DNA of 41,600 nt from NCBI GenBank assembly GCA_016795545.1, contig JAEUGX010000004.1:1-41600 (forward strand), given 5' to 3'. The DNA is from Opitutaceae bacterium (GTDB lineage Bacteria; Verrucomicrobiota; Verrucomicrobiia; Opitutales; Opitutaceae). Numbering within the stretch: the first letter of the stretch is position 1; each line of letters starts with the position of its first letter. Below, piece by piece: positions 15,443 through 22,986 of the stretch. The position numbers and the translations under genes are program-made. Below the pieces are notes generated by a model. That model saw nothing but the letters and a program-made list of their open reading frames with translations. It had not been told where the DNA came from and did no database searches.

Positions 15443-18229
15443 ATGCGCAGCCTCCTCCGCCTCCCGTTCCGCGCCGCCGGCGCGGCGTGCGTCCTCGCCG
15501 CCGCCTCGCTGCCCACCGCCGCCCAGCCCGTGCGCTGGCAGCTCGATTCGTTCCGCGCCTTCAGCGAGGGCACCCTGCCCGACGCCGGCGCGGACATCTA
15601 CGCCGCCGCCGACGGCACCGTGCGCCTCATCAACGCCTTCGACTTCAACCGCGACGGCCGGCCCGACATCTTCCTCCCGTGCAACCACGCCTACGGTGAG
15701 ATGATCGACCTGGCCATCTACTGGGACCAGCCGGGCTACGGCCTGCAGCAGGTCAGCCACCTGCCCACCGAGGGCGGCAAGGACGCGGCGGTGGCTGACT
15801 TCAACCGCGACGGCTTCCTCGACCTCGTCGTGGTGAGCGGCTACAACGGCGCCCGCAACGAGCTGAACGCCTACGTCTACCTCGGCGGCAAGGACGGCTT
15901 CAGCAAGGACCGCAAGCTCCTCCTGCCCACCCAGGGCGCCGAGGCGGTCGTAGCCGCCGACCTCAACGGCGACGGCTGGCCCGAGATCGTCGTGGCCAAC
16001 AACGGCCGCACCTACCACGTGGCCGTCGACTACACCAAGGCCTCGTACATCTATTGGAATGACGCCGGGAAGTTCTCCCCCGAGCGCCGGACGGACCTGC
16101 CCACCGTCAACGGCCGCGACGTCGCCGTCGGCGACCTCAACGGCGACGGAGCGCCCGACCTCGTGTTCGTCAGCGCCGGCAACGAGGCCGGCGAGGCCGG
16201 CGCCCGGGTCTTCTGGGGCGGACGCGACGGCTACGCCGCCGCCCGCAGCCTCTTCCTGCCGGGCGAAGGCAGCACCGCCGTGACCCTCGGCGACCTCGAC
16301 GCCGACGGCCGGCCGGAGCTCGTGCTGGTCAACGGCGAGCGCCTCAAGGGCCGCGAGGGCGGGATCTACAACATGGTGGACACCGTCCAGCTCGACTCCT
16401 TCATCTACTGGAATGCGGCCACGGGCCTCGATCCCGCCCGCCGCACCGGGCTGCCGACCGTCGCGGGCACGGACGCCGCGATCGCCGACCTCGACCGCGA
16501 CGGCCGCGTCGACCTGGTCTTCGCCAACAGCCAGGGTGATGCCTCGTTCGTCTACTGGGGTTCCCCCGAGGGCTTCCTCCACCGCCGGCGACTGACCCTG
16601 CCGACCCAAAACGCCCGCGCCGTGCTCGCCGCCGACCTCAACCGCGACGGACACGTCGACCTCGCGTTCGCCAACTCCAATGCGGGCAGCCGGTTCGACA
16701 TCGACTCCTACGTGTACTGGGGCGGACCCACCGGGCCCTCCGCCGGCAACCGCCAGGGCCTGCCGACCTCCGGCGCGGCCGCGGTGCTGACCGCCGACCT
16801 GAACAACCGCGGGCGCAATGACCTGATCTTCATCAACAAGCAGGACGGCACCGACGCCGAGACCCCGGCCAGCCTGTACCTCTCCGACCCGCGGGATCCC
16901 GCGGTCTTCGCCGCGTCCCGCCGCATCGAGGTGGAGACCATCGGGCCCGACGGTTATTCCGCCGCCGACTTCAACCTCGACGGCCGCCCCGACCTCGTCA
17001 TTCCCGGCCGCGACGGCGTCTCCCTCTACTGGGGCGACGACCGCGGCTACCGCCGCGAGCACCGCACGCCGGTGATCAGCAACTACGCCGTGTCGGCCCG
17101 CGTGGCGGACTTCAACCGCGACGGCCACCTCGACCTGATGCTGAGCGAGTGGCAGCCGGGCTCCGACCGCACGCACGTGTACTACGGCAGCGCCGGCGGC
17201 TTCTCCACCGCGGCGCGCACCGCCCTGCCCGTCAGCGGCATCCGCTTCCACACGCTCGGCGACTTCAACAAAGACGGCTGGCTCGACGTGGCCTTCCCCC
17301 TCTTCATCGAGGAGAAGGTGGTCATCTTCTGGAACAGCGCCCAGGGCTTCACCCCCGACCGCCGTTCCGAGCTGCCGGTGCGCTCCCCCGTCACGCTGGA
17401 GACGGCCGACCTCAACGGCGACGGCTACCTGGAGCTCATCGTGCCCAACATGTACGACAAGCACCCGGCGCCGGAGAAGAAGAGCCGCTCGTTCGGCGGC
17501 TCGCCCGAGGGCGACGTGTTCATCTTCTGGGGCTCGGCCGCCGGCTTCAGCGCGGACCGCCGCGACGTCCTGCCGGGCATCGGCCTGGCCGACGCGGGCG
17601 TGGCCGACTTCAACAACGACGGCCGCCTCGACCTGGCGATCTCCTCCTACCACGGCGGCGTCCACCGCCAGTTCCCGTCCTACGTCTACTTCCAGGGCCC
17701 CCAGGGCTTCACCGCCGAGAACCGGATCCTGCTGCCGACCAACTCGGCCTCGGGTGTCATGACCATCGACTACAACGGCGACGGCTGGACCGACCTGCTC
17801 TTCGCCAACCATCACAAGGACGGCAGCCACCGCAACGACTCCTACCTCTACTGGGGCGGCCCCGAGGGCTTCTCGCCGGACCGCCGGCTCGAGCTCCCCG
17901 CCAAGGGTCCGCACCTGATGACGGTGGTCGATCCCGGCAACATCTATGACCGGCGCCCGCAGCATGCCTACGTGTCGCCGGCCAAGGCGTTCCCGGCCGC
18001 CAAGCGCCTCCGGAAGCTCGCGTGGAACGCCGACACGCCGCCCGGCACCGCGGTCCGCCTCCAGGTCCGCTCCGCCGCCTCCGCGGCCGCGCTGGCCCAG
18101 GCCCCCTGGGAAAACGCGCCCGACTCCGGCCTGGCGCTGCGCGGCCCCTGGGTCCAGTTCCAAGCCATTCTCGAGAACCCGGGCGGCGGCCTGCCCGTCC
18201 TGCGGTCGGTGACCCTCGACTTCGAGTGA
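15443..18229 (+). CDS. Secreted FG-GAP/VCBS repeat protein, copy 2
   Basis: This 928-residue tandem paralogue of the preceding gene starts 34 nt after it, so one operon is likely. A signal peptide (MRSLLRLPFRAAGAACVLAAASLPTAAQP) is followed by about 14 calcium-loop repeats (DFNRDGRPDIFL, DLNGDGAPDLVF, DLDRDGRVDLVF, DFNKDGWLDVAF, DFNNDGRLDLAI, DYNGDGWTDLLF). One repeat is degenerate (DLNNRGRNDLIF, with Gly-Asp lost). The C-terminal domain from DPGNIYDRRPQHAYV onward matches copy 1, including AVRLQVRSAASAAALAQAPW, and likely folds as a separate beta-sandwich. As in copy 1 no enzyme domain is recognisable. The leader before the ATG is almost pure C/T. A strong GC hairpin follows the stop (18236-18261). 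Confidence 0.87.
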   Translation: MRSLLRLPFRAAGAACVLAAASLPTAAQPVRWQLDSFRAFSEGTLPDAGADIYAAADGTVRLINAFDFNRDGRPDIFLPCNHAYGEMIDLAIYWDQPGYGLQQVSHLPTEGGKDAAVADFNRDGFLDLVVVSGYNGARNELNAYVYLGGKDGFSKDRKLLLPTQGAEAVVAADLNGDGWPEIVVANNGRTYHVAVDYTKASYIYWNDAGKFSPERRTDLPTVNGRDVAVGDLNGDGAPDLVFVSAGNEAGEAGARVFWGGRDGYAAARSLFLPGEGSTAVTLGDLDADGRPELVLVNGERLKGREGGIYNMVDTVQLDSFIYWNAATGLDPARRTGLPTVAGTDAAIADLDRDGRVDLVFANSQGDASFVYWGSPEGFLHRRRLTLPTQNARAVLAADLNRDGHVDLAFANSNAGSRFDIDSYVYWGGPTGPSAGNRQGLPTSGAAAVLTADLNNRGRNDLIFINKQDGTDAETPASLYLSDPRDPAVFAASRRIEVETIGPDGYSAADFNLDGRPDLVIPGRDGVSLYWGDDRGYRREHRTPVISNYAVSARVADFNRDGHLDLMLSEWQPGSDRTHVYYGSAGGFSTAARTALPVSGIRFHTLGDFNKDGWLDVAFPLFIEEKVVIFWNSAQGFTPDRRSELPVRSPVTLETADLNGDGYLELIVPNMYDKHPAPEKKSRSFGGSPEGDVFIFWGSAAGFSADRRDVLPGIGLADAGVADFNNDGRLDLAISSYHGGVHRQFPSYVYFQGPQGFTAENRILLPTNSASGVMTIDYNGDGWTDLLFANHHKDGSHRNDSYLYWGGPEGFSPDRRLELPAKGPHLMTVVDPGNIYDRRPQHAYVSPAKAFPAAKRLRKLAWNADTPPGTAVRLQVRSAASAAALAQAPWENAPDSGLALRGPWVQFQAILENPGGGLPVLRSVTLDFE

Positions 18230-18235
18230 GCCGGC

Positions 18236-18261
18236 GGCGGGCGCGCTCCGGCGCGCCCGCC
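18236..18261 (+). terminator. GC-rich hairpin after the VCBS operon
   Basis: GGCGGGCGCGC (18236-18246) pairs perfectly with GCGCGCCCGCC (18251-18261) around a TCCG tetraloop: an 11-bp all-GC stem that begins 7 nt after the VCBS stop codon. There is no clear U-tract downstream. It is the strongest hairpin I found and most likely ends or stabilises the VCBS mRNA. Just beyond it, CCAGC (18285-18289) and GCTGG (18295-18299) form a smaller dyad 8 nt before the next gene. Confidence 0.6.
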
Positions 18262-18306
18262 ACTTGCCCGTTGCCTTCCCGCGGCCAGCGTTAAGCTGGG
18301 AACCGC

Positions 18307-19146
18307 ATGTCCGACGCCGACGCCCGCCGCGCCTACTGGGCCGAGCAACTCGAGGCCGCCCGGGACTTCATGCTGCGCGCGGCGCGGCAGCCGGTCGCCG
18401 AGTGCGGCGAGCCGCTCGTCGAGCTGCCGGATGCCGCCCGGGCCGCCGGCGTGCGGGTCGGTTTCTCCACCCGCCCCCACGCGCTCGGCCTGCCCCGCAT
18501 CCACCGGCTGCGCTCCGGCCTCGTCCCGGGCTTCCTCGCCGCCGCCGCCGCCATGAACCGGCGCGGCTGGGTCATGCACGTCGAGGACGGCTACCGCACG
18601 CGCGAGATGCAGCGGCACCTCGCCCGGCATCCGGCCATCTTCGACGCGATCCTCCGGACCCTCCGCTGGGAGCTCGCCGGCGAGCTGCCGACGTCCGACT
18701 TCTTCCTGCGTCGCAGCATGGCGCTGGTCGCCCTCCGGCCCAAGGTGGGGACCCACATGTCGGCCAGCGCGATCGACCTTTCCGTATTTCGCGCCGACGA
18801 CGGCCGCGAGGTCGACCGCGGCGCCCCCTACCTGGAGATGTCGGAGCTCACGCCGATGGCCTCGCCCTTCGTGTCGGCCGAGGCGCAGCGGAACCGGCGC
18901 GAGATCACCGCGCTGATGCGCGAGCACGGCTTCTACGAGTATCCGTACGAATTCTGGCACTACAACGGCGGCGATGTCTACGAGGCCGTCCTGCGCGGCT
19001 CGGCGGCGCCCGCGCGCTACGGCGCCGTCGACTGGAATCCCGCCGACGGCCGCGTCACCCCGGTCGCCGACCCGGAGCAGCCGCTCAACTCCGCCGCGGA
19101 GATGGGCGCCGAGATCCAGCGGGCGCTGCAGCGGCTGCCGGCGTAG
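18307..19146 (+). CDS. VanX-type D-Ala-D-Ala dipeptidase (peptidase M15D family)
   Basis: This is a 279-residue zinc peptidase. The family's zinc and catalytic residues are visible with the spacing known from VanX: His150 and Asp157 in GTHMSASAIDLSV, and Glu215 and His218 in EFWHY. The upstream VEDGYRTREMQ (93-102) contains the Arg that stabilises the transition state. VanX hydrolyses the D-Ala-D-Ala dipeptide in the cytoplasm; no signal peptide is visible here either. No VanH, VanA or two-component partner is nearby, so a housekeeping role in D-Ala recycling or use of muropeptide-derived dipeptide is more likely than glycopeptide resistance. The GxH element reads GTHMSAS where VanX has SxHxxGxA, and the glycine is lost, so specificity could be shifted. 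It ends 4 bp from the convergent GH-like gene. Confidence 0.83.
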   Translation: MSDADARRAYWAEQLEAARDFMLRAARQPVAECGEPLVELPDAARAAGVRVGFSTRPHALGLPRIHRLRSGLVPGFLAAAAAMNRRGWVMHVEDGYRTREMQRHLARHPAIFDAILRTLRWELAGELPTSDFFLRRSMALVALRPKVGTHMSASAIDLSVFRADDGREVDRGAPYLEMSELTPMASPFVSAEAQRNRREITALMREHGFYEYPYEFWHYNGGDVYEAVLRGSAAPARYGAVDWNPADGRVTPVADPEQPLNSAAEMGAEIQRALQRLPA

Positions 19147-19150
19147 CCGT

Positions 19151-21016
19151 TCAGTACCCGATGCTCGGCCACCACGGGCTGTACTCGTTCTCGTCGAGCC
19201 TGGTCAGCGGAAACCGGTTGGGCAGCGGCACCCCGTGCCGGCTCCAGTGCGCGATGAGCGCGCGGTGCCCCAGGTAGCCCAGCAGGTCGATGGCGTTGCC
19301 CTCGTGCACGTTGCTGCCGTAGGCCTTGGCCACCTCGGGGTCCCAGAGCGTGATGCCGTGCGCGCCCTCGTCGTACCAGCGCAGGATCAGCTTGCAGGTC
19401 TCCTCCGGCGGCCCCGCGGTCCACAGCTTGGTCTCCCAGGCGACGACCACCGGCAGGACCCGCACCGGCGTGCCGCGGGTGATGCGGCGGTAGTAGGGAA
19501 TGTCCGGCGGCGCGTACTTGCTCACGCCGTCGCCGGCGTGGAACGCCACGATCGGCGCGAGCTGGTCGACGAGCCCCTCCCGCACCCAGGTCGCCGCGTC
19601 GAGCCCGTAACGTTCGTTGAAGCGCTCCTGCGTGAGGGTCGCGGCGGAAATGCTCAGGCGCCGGCCGCCCCGGGCCCGGCCCACCTCGTCGAGCATCGCG
19701 CGCACGTCGCGGAGGAGGCCCGTCATGATCTTCGCGCGCAGCGCGTAGATGCGAAAATCCTCCGCGTCCACGCTCATGATCTCGAGGCCGTACTCGGCGC
19801 GGAACTGGTCGGCGAAGGGTTTCTCCCAGAGCATCAGCGGCATGCCGCGGTTGAAGAAGAACCCGACCCCGTCCGCGCCCGACATCTCGACCGCCTCCCG
19901 GAGGATGTCGACCACCCGGCGCCGGACCTCCGGCACCGCGTAGCTCATCAGCATGGTGCGGCGGCCCTCGCGGTCGACGCACCGCCACTCGGGATGATCC
20001 AGGTAGAAGCGGCTGTTGAAGGTCTCCTCGAACGGGATCGACGCCCCCCAGGCCTGCGGCCGCACGAACACGTGGAACTCGCGCCCCTGGCGCCGCGCCG
20101 CCCGGCTCGCCACCGTCAGCGGGTTCACGCCGTTCGCGACCAGCGCCTGCACGGATTTCGCGAAGGCCTCGTGGTGCTCCGTCGGAAAGTCCTCCGTGCC
20201 CTCGCCCGCGATCGTGCCGATCTTCGAGGGATAGCACACCAGGTCCGCCCCCAGCACGCCGAACCACCACTGGCCGAAATCGGTCTGCTCGAGGCCCGTG
20301 AAATTCTCCTCCAGCTCGGCCGCCCGGCGCGGGTGGTGCGGCCAGATCCAGGAATGGCCGTCGAAGGTGGCCACGGTCGTGCGGGTCTCGGTCCGCGCCA
20401 GGTCCCGCTCCCACGCCTGGCGCTCGGGCTCGGTGACGGGCACCAGGCGGACGTAGGCGATCGTGGCCGCCGTGTCCGGGATCGGCGCGAACTCCACCGT
20501 GTCGCCCGCGCGCAGGTCCGCCAGCGTGAGGAACTGCTCCTGGATCACGTCCCGGCGCGGCTCGAGCAGCGCGAGGTTGTTGCCCACGCGGCGGTAGACT
20601 TCCGCGCGGCCCAGCCGGGCCCGGACGCCGCTCTTCTGCGCGACGTGCAGCCCGCCCGAGACGGTGCTGAGCCCGACGTAGACCGCGTGCCAGCCCGTCC
20701 GGTCGAGCGCCACGCTCACGGGCGCCGGCGCCGTGGCCCGGTAGGCCGACAACGCCCGGCCCGAGAAGCCGGCGGTCGCGAAGGGAATGACCTTCCACTT
20801 CCCCTTCTCCCGCCGGCCCGTGACCAGCGCGGCGGCCGGCTCGGCCCGGCCGAGGTCCGTCACCAGCACCGAACGCTCATAACCCGACCACTGCCGCGCG
20901 TCGTCCGGAAACCAGCGCGGATCGATCGTCCGCGCGAAACCGAAGTCAGCCGCCGCCAGCAAAGCCGCCGGCCCCAGGGCCAGCAGCGACAGAATCAGTC
21001 GGAGCATCTTTTTCAT
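19151..21016 (-). CDS. Secreted two-domain glycosyl-hydrolase-like protein (GHL10-like TIM barrel), copy 1
   Basis: From the ATG at 21016 this is a 621-residue protein with a signal peptide (MKKMLRLILSLLALGPAALLAA). An N-terminal beta-rich domain (~25-200) contains DLGRAEPAAALVTGRREKGKWK and ends in IAYVRLVPVTEPE. The C-terminal part looks like a TIM barrel of the GHL10/'glycosyl hydrolase-like 10' kind: DHPEWRCVDREG, YAVPEVRRRVVDILREAV, GADGVGFFFNRG and ITLWDPE. It shares both domains with the tandem pair at 33778-37260; a common signature is (H/N)RGxPxxLxExPxxDxFRxxYG, with a fixed Glu that is a candidate acid. The family activity is not established. The frame extends to 21148, but those residues lack any signal peptide. 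It is downstream of a DapA-family/hypothetical pair on the same strand, separated by 172 bp holding a hairpin and a short repeat. Confidence 0.75.
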   Translation of the reverse strand: MKKMLRLILSLLALGPAALLAAADFGFARTIDPRWFPDDARQWSGYERSVLVTDLGRAEPAAALVTGRREKGKWKVIPFATAGFSGRALSAYRATAPAPVSVALDRTGWHAVYVGLSTVSGGLHVAQKSGVRARLGRAEVYRRVGNNLALLEPRRDVIQEQFLTLADLRAGDTVEFAPIPDTAATIAYVRLVPVTEPERQAWERDLARTETRTTVATFDGHSWIWPHHPRRAAELEENFTGLEQTDFGQWWFGVLGADLVCYPSKIGTIAGEGTEDFPTEHHEAFAKSVQALVANGVNPLTVASRAARRQGREFHVFVRPQAWGASIPFEETFNSRFYLDHPEWRCVDREGRRTMLMSYAVPEVRRRVVDILREAVEMSGADGVGFFFNRGMPLMLWEKPFADQFRAEYGLEIMSVDAEDFRIYALRAKIMTGLLRDVRAMLDEVGRARGGRRLSISAATLTQERFNERYGLDAATWVREGLVDQLAPIVAFHAGDGVSKYAPPDIPYYRRITRGTPVRVLPVVVAWETKLWTAGPPEETCKLILRWYDEGAHGITLWDPEVAKAYGSNVHEGNAIDLLGYLGHRALIAHWSRHGVPLPNRFPLTRLDENEYSPWWPSIGY

Positions 21017-21024
21017 GGTGTAAG

Positions 21025-21040
21025 CGCCCGCCGTCGGGCG
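21025..21040 (-). repeat. Hairpin in the leader of the secreted GH-like gene
   Basis: CGCCCG (21025-21030) and CGGGCG (21035-21040) pair around a 4-nt loop, 9-24 nt upstream of the ATG at 21016. On the coding (minus) strand a run of six T precedes the stem. It may mask the ribosome-entry region. The octamer ACGTTTGC occurs at 21046-21053 and again at 21102-21109; its complement GCAAACGT resembles the left half of the recurrent operator, without a good right half. Confidence 0.35.
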
Positions 21041-21143
21041 AAAAAACGTTTGCGGATCACCCCGGCCCGCCGCGCCCACCCCACCTTCGTCCCCGGCACG
21101 GACGTTTGCCGTGGAAAGCCCGCCCGGCGAAGGGAGCGCATCA

Positions 21144-21179
21144 CTCAACTCTCATCACTCATCTCTCAACCCTCATCAC
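21144..21179. repeat. Short tandem direct repeat, 21-bp period
   Basis: CTCAACTCTCATCAC (21144-21158) and CTCAACCCTCATCAC (21165-21179) differ at one base and are spaced exactly 21 bp apart, within a purely intergenic C/T/A-rich tract just downstream of the hypothetical gene. The function is unknown; it may be a slippage-derived minisatellite. Confidence 0.5.
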
Positions 21180-21188
21180 CTCGTCCCC

Positions 21189-21986
21189 TCAGTCCTCGAC
21201 CACCCACAGCGAGTTCCGGGCGTCCACCCGGCGGCTGTCGCTGTAGTGGTGCACCGACACGGGGAAGTTCTCCAGGGGCGTCGGCCGGCAGACCAGGAAC
21301 TCCGCCCACGCGCCGCCGAGGTGGGCGACGAACGCGAGGTGCAGGTGCTCGATCGTCTTCGGGCCCGTGGCCTCGCCGAAGAAGAGCACGGGGCCGGTGT
21401 CCACCTGGTAGTAACGGTGCCGGTCGCTGTAGTTCACGGTCTTGACCGGGTATTCGACCGTCACCTCGCCGCCGGGGATGGCGTAGGAGGTGCGGGCGAC
21501 CACCTCGCGCGTGCCGCGATACACGTCGATGATGGCCTCGATCGAGTCCAGGCGCCGCGCCGGGCGCCGGAGCAGGTCGAGCGAATGGGTATCGAAGGCC
21601 TGCACCGGGTCCACGCTGTTGCGCTCGGGCTGCCGGCCGAGGCTGGGCGGGTTGAGCATGATGCCCTTCTCGGCCCGGTCGAAGCGCGAGAGGATGAGGA
21701 ACTGGCCGGCGCCGCTGATGGCGAGCATGTCCGCGTTCGGCTGGTGCCAGACGTCGCGCTCCACGAACACCTGCTCCGTCTTGCACGAGGCGCCCAGCCC
21801 GAAGGTTTCGGACCGCCCGGAGCGCGTGACCGTGGCGAGGCACTCGAGCGGCATGCGCACGTCGTTCAGCGTCGTCGGGGGCGGACGCGAGACGGTGGTC
21901 GGCATCCGCTTGACCGTGTCGATCCGCCAGCGGATGAAGGAACGGGTGAAGTGGCAGACCTGCGGGTTGTCGTGGGCGTCGTTCAT
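21189..21986 (-). CDS. Hypothetical protein, family not recognised
   Basis: This is a 265-residue protein without signal peptide or membrane segments. The sequence is beta-rich, with several aromatic/charged strands such as FTRSFIRWRIDTVKR, EVTVEYPVKTVNYSDRHRYYQVDTG and LHLAFVAHLGGAWAEFLVCR. It also contains an IEAIIDVYRGTREVV stretch, which could be a helix. I do not recognise a domain. The gene starts 12 bp after the DapA-family stop on the same strand, so the two are co-transcribed, and the secreted GH-like gene follows. This context suggests a role in metabolism of the same compound, possibly a binding protein or isomerase-like barrel, but nothing in the sequence shows that. Confidence 0.7.
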   Translation of the reverse strand: MNDAHDNPQVCHFTRSFIRWRIDTVKRMPTTVSRPPPTTLNDVRMPLECLATVTRSGRSETFGLGASCKTEQVFVERDVWHQPNADMLAISGAGQFLILSRFDRAEKGIMLNPPSLGRQPERNSVDPVQAFDTHSLDLLRRPARRLDSIEAIIDVYRGTREVVARTSYAIPGGEVTVEYPVKTVNYSDRHRYYQVDTGPVLFFGEATGPKTIEHLHLAFVAHLGGAWAEFLVCRPTPLENFPVSVHHYSDSRRVDARNSLWVVED

Positions 21987-21998
21987 GGCGGGGTGAAT

Positions 21999-22928
21999 TT
22001 AGCGGAGGGAGCCGGTCTGCACGTAGCGTTCGATGGCGGCGCGGCACTCGTCGGTGAGCGGATAGCCGAGGAAGCTCTCGGTGGTCGCGAAGATGCCCTT
22101 GCGCACCATGTAGTATTTGAGGCCGGTGAGCCAGCAGCTGATGTTCTTGCCGCCGTAGATCGCGTAGAGGATCTGGCGCATCTCCTCGTCCGCCGCGCGG
22201 GCCTCGTCGAGCCGGCCGGCCAGGAAGAGCTCCGCGATGCGGTGCATGTGCGGGCCGACGGCGACGGCGCCGCCGAACATGAAGCCGTTGTAACCGGCCT
22301 CGAGGTACTTGAGGCAGGCGAACTCATCGCCGTTGAACAGCAGCAGCGACGGCTTTTCCGCGCGGGCGGCGAGCGCGGCCGCCTGCCGCTCCGGCTGGCC
22401 GGAGCTGTCCTTCACCAGCCGGACCTTGGGCAGCAGCAGGATGCGCTTCAGCCGGTCGACCGGGATGGCGTGGGGCCGGTGGGCGCCGAGGTCGTAGATG
22501 CCGACGGGCAGCGGGCTCGCGGCCACCGCCTCCTCGAAATGGGCCGCGATCCGGTCCGGGGTGCCGTTCAGCAGCGTGGCGGGAGACGCGATCATCACCA
22601 TGGTGGCGCCGGCCTCGGCCGCGTCCCGCATGTTGTCGACGATCCGCGCCACCGAATTGTCCGAGACCTGCGCGATCAGCTCCAGCCGCCCGCCCGCGGC
22701 GGCGGCCACCGCCTTGACCAGCCGGCTCCGCTCGCGATTGGGCAGCCAGGGGCCTTCGCCGCAGGTGCCGCCCAGGAACAAGCCGGTGATCCGGTTCGCC
22801 AAGGCATCCCGCACCATCCGCTCCACGGAGGCGTCGTCGACCCGACGGTCGGCGGTGAGGGGGGTCGGAGTGGCCGACCAGAAATGTATGACAGAGGACG
22901 ATTTCATCGGGCAATGAGCTAGACTCAC
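21999..22928 (-). CDS. DapA (DHDPS/NAL) family lyase, canonical active-site type
   Basis: This protein has 309 residues from a GTG at 22928, or 302 from the ATG at 22907. The GTG is preceded by GAGGA at a good distance (6 nt), whereas the ATG has no Shine-Dalgarno site, so I use the GTG. The family's pyruvate-binding loop appears as GGTCGEG (53-59), the tyrosine position as GIYDLGAHR and the Schiff-base lysine as Lys173 (VRLVKDSSG); a GDE loop follows at LLFNGDE. The fold is a (beta/alpha)8 barrel. Members condense or cleave pyruvate with aldehydes (dihydrodipicolinate, sialic acid, KDG, hydroxyproline-derived acids), and the substrate is not determined. It heads a minus-strand operon with the hypothetical gene and diverges from the second GntR-LacI chimera; a dyad and site F fill the 58-bp gap. 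Confidence 0.87.
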   Translation of the reverse strand: MSLAHCPMKSSSVIHFWSATPTPLTADRRVDDASVERMVRDALANRITGLFLGGTCGEGPWLPNRERSRLVKAVAAAAGGRLELIAQVSDNSVARIVDNMRDAAEAGATMVMIASPATLLNGTPDRIAAHFEEAVAASPLPVGIYDLGAHRPHAIPVDRLKRILLLPKVRLVKDSSGQPERQAAALAARAEKPSLLLFNGDEFACLKYLEAGYNGFMFGGAVAVGPHMHRIAELFLAGRLDEARAADEEMRQILYAIYGGKNISCWLTGLKYYMVRKGIFATTESFLGYPLTDECRAAIERYVQTGSLR

Positions 22929-22950
22929 CGCTTTTCCTCGAACTAGCTCA
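22915..22950. promoter_or_regulatory. Inverted repeat between the DapA-family gene and its divergent regulator
   Basis: TGAGCTAG (22915-22922) and CTAGCTCA (22943-22950) are perfect 8-bp arms, 20 bp apart; one further base pair per arm fits with a mismatch between. The left arm lies in the first codons of the DapA-family gene if GTG is its start, or in its leader if ATG is. CTAG is rare in GC-rich genomes, which makes a chance pair less likely. It is a candidate second operator or looping site for the adjacent regulator. Confidence 0.45.
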
Positions 22951-22954
22951 ATCT

Positions 22955-22974
22955 ACTGGTAAAGCGTTGTGAGC
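22955..22974 (-). promoter_or_regulatory. Operator-like motif, site F (weaker left half)
   Basis: The minus strand reads GCTCACAACGCTTTACCAGT. The right half and flank are strong: ACCAGTAGATTG here is identical to the 12-mer that follows site A. The left half is shifted by one base (AACG present). The flanks add a dyad, ATCTGCT against AGTAGAT. It lies 26 bp upstream of the DapA-family GTG and 12 bp upstream of the regulator GTG, a classical position for autorepression. Confidence 0.45.
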
Positions 22975-22986
22975 AGATAACCCGCC

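Noticed and set aside
12700..17900. Tandem repeats that might be a CRISPR array or minisatellite
   Set aside because: The repeating gacctcaacggcgacggc-like units are the codons of the calcium loops within open frames, with irregular spacing and sequence drift.
12442..18163. Two ~1000-codon minus-strand frames opposite the VCBS genes
   Set aside because: Their sequences are repetitive V/A/G/E/D patterns mirroring the DLNGDG repeats on the other strand. The plus-strand frames have signal peptides and calcium loops.
18285..18299. CCAGC-GTTAA-GCTGG as another regulon site
   Set aside because: The arms are in the opposite orientation (CCAG...CTGG) to the recurrent dyad (TGG...CCA) and only 5 bp long.
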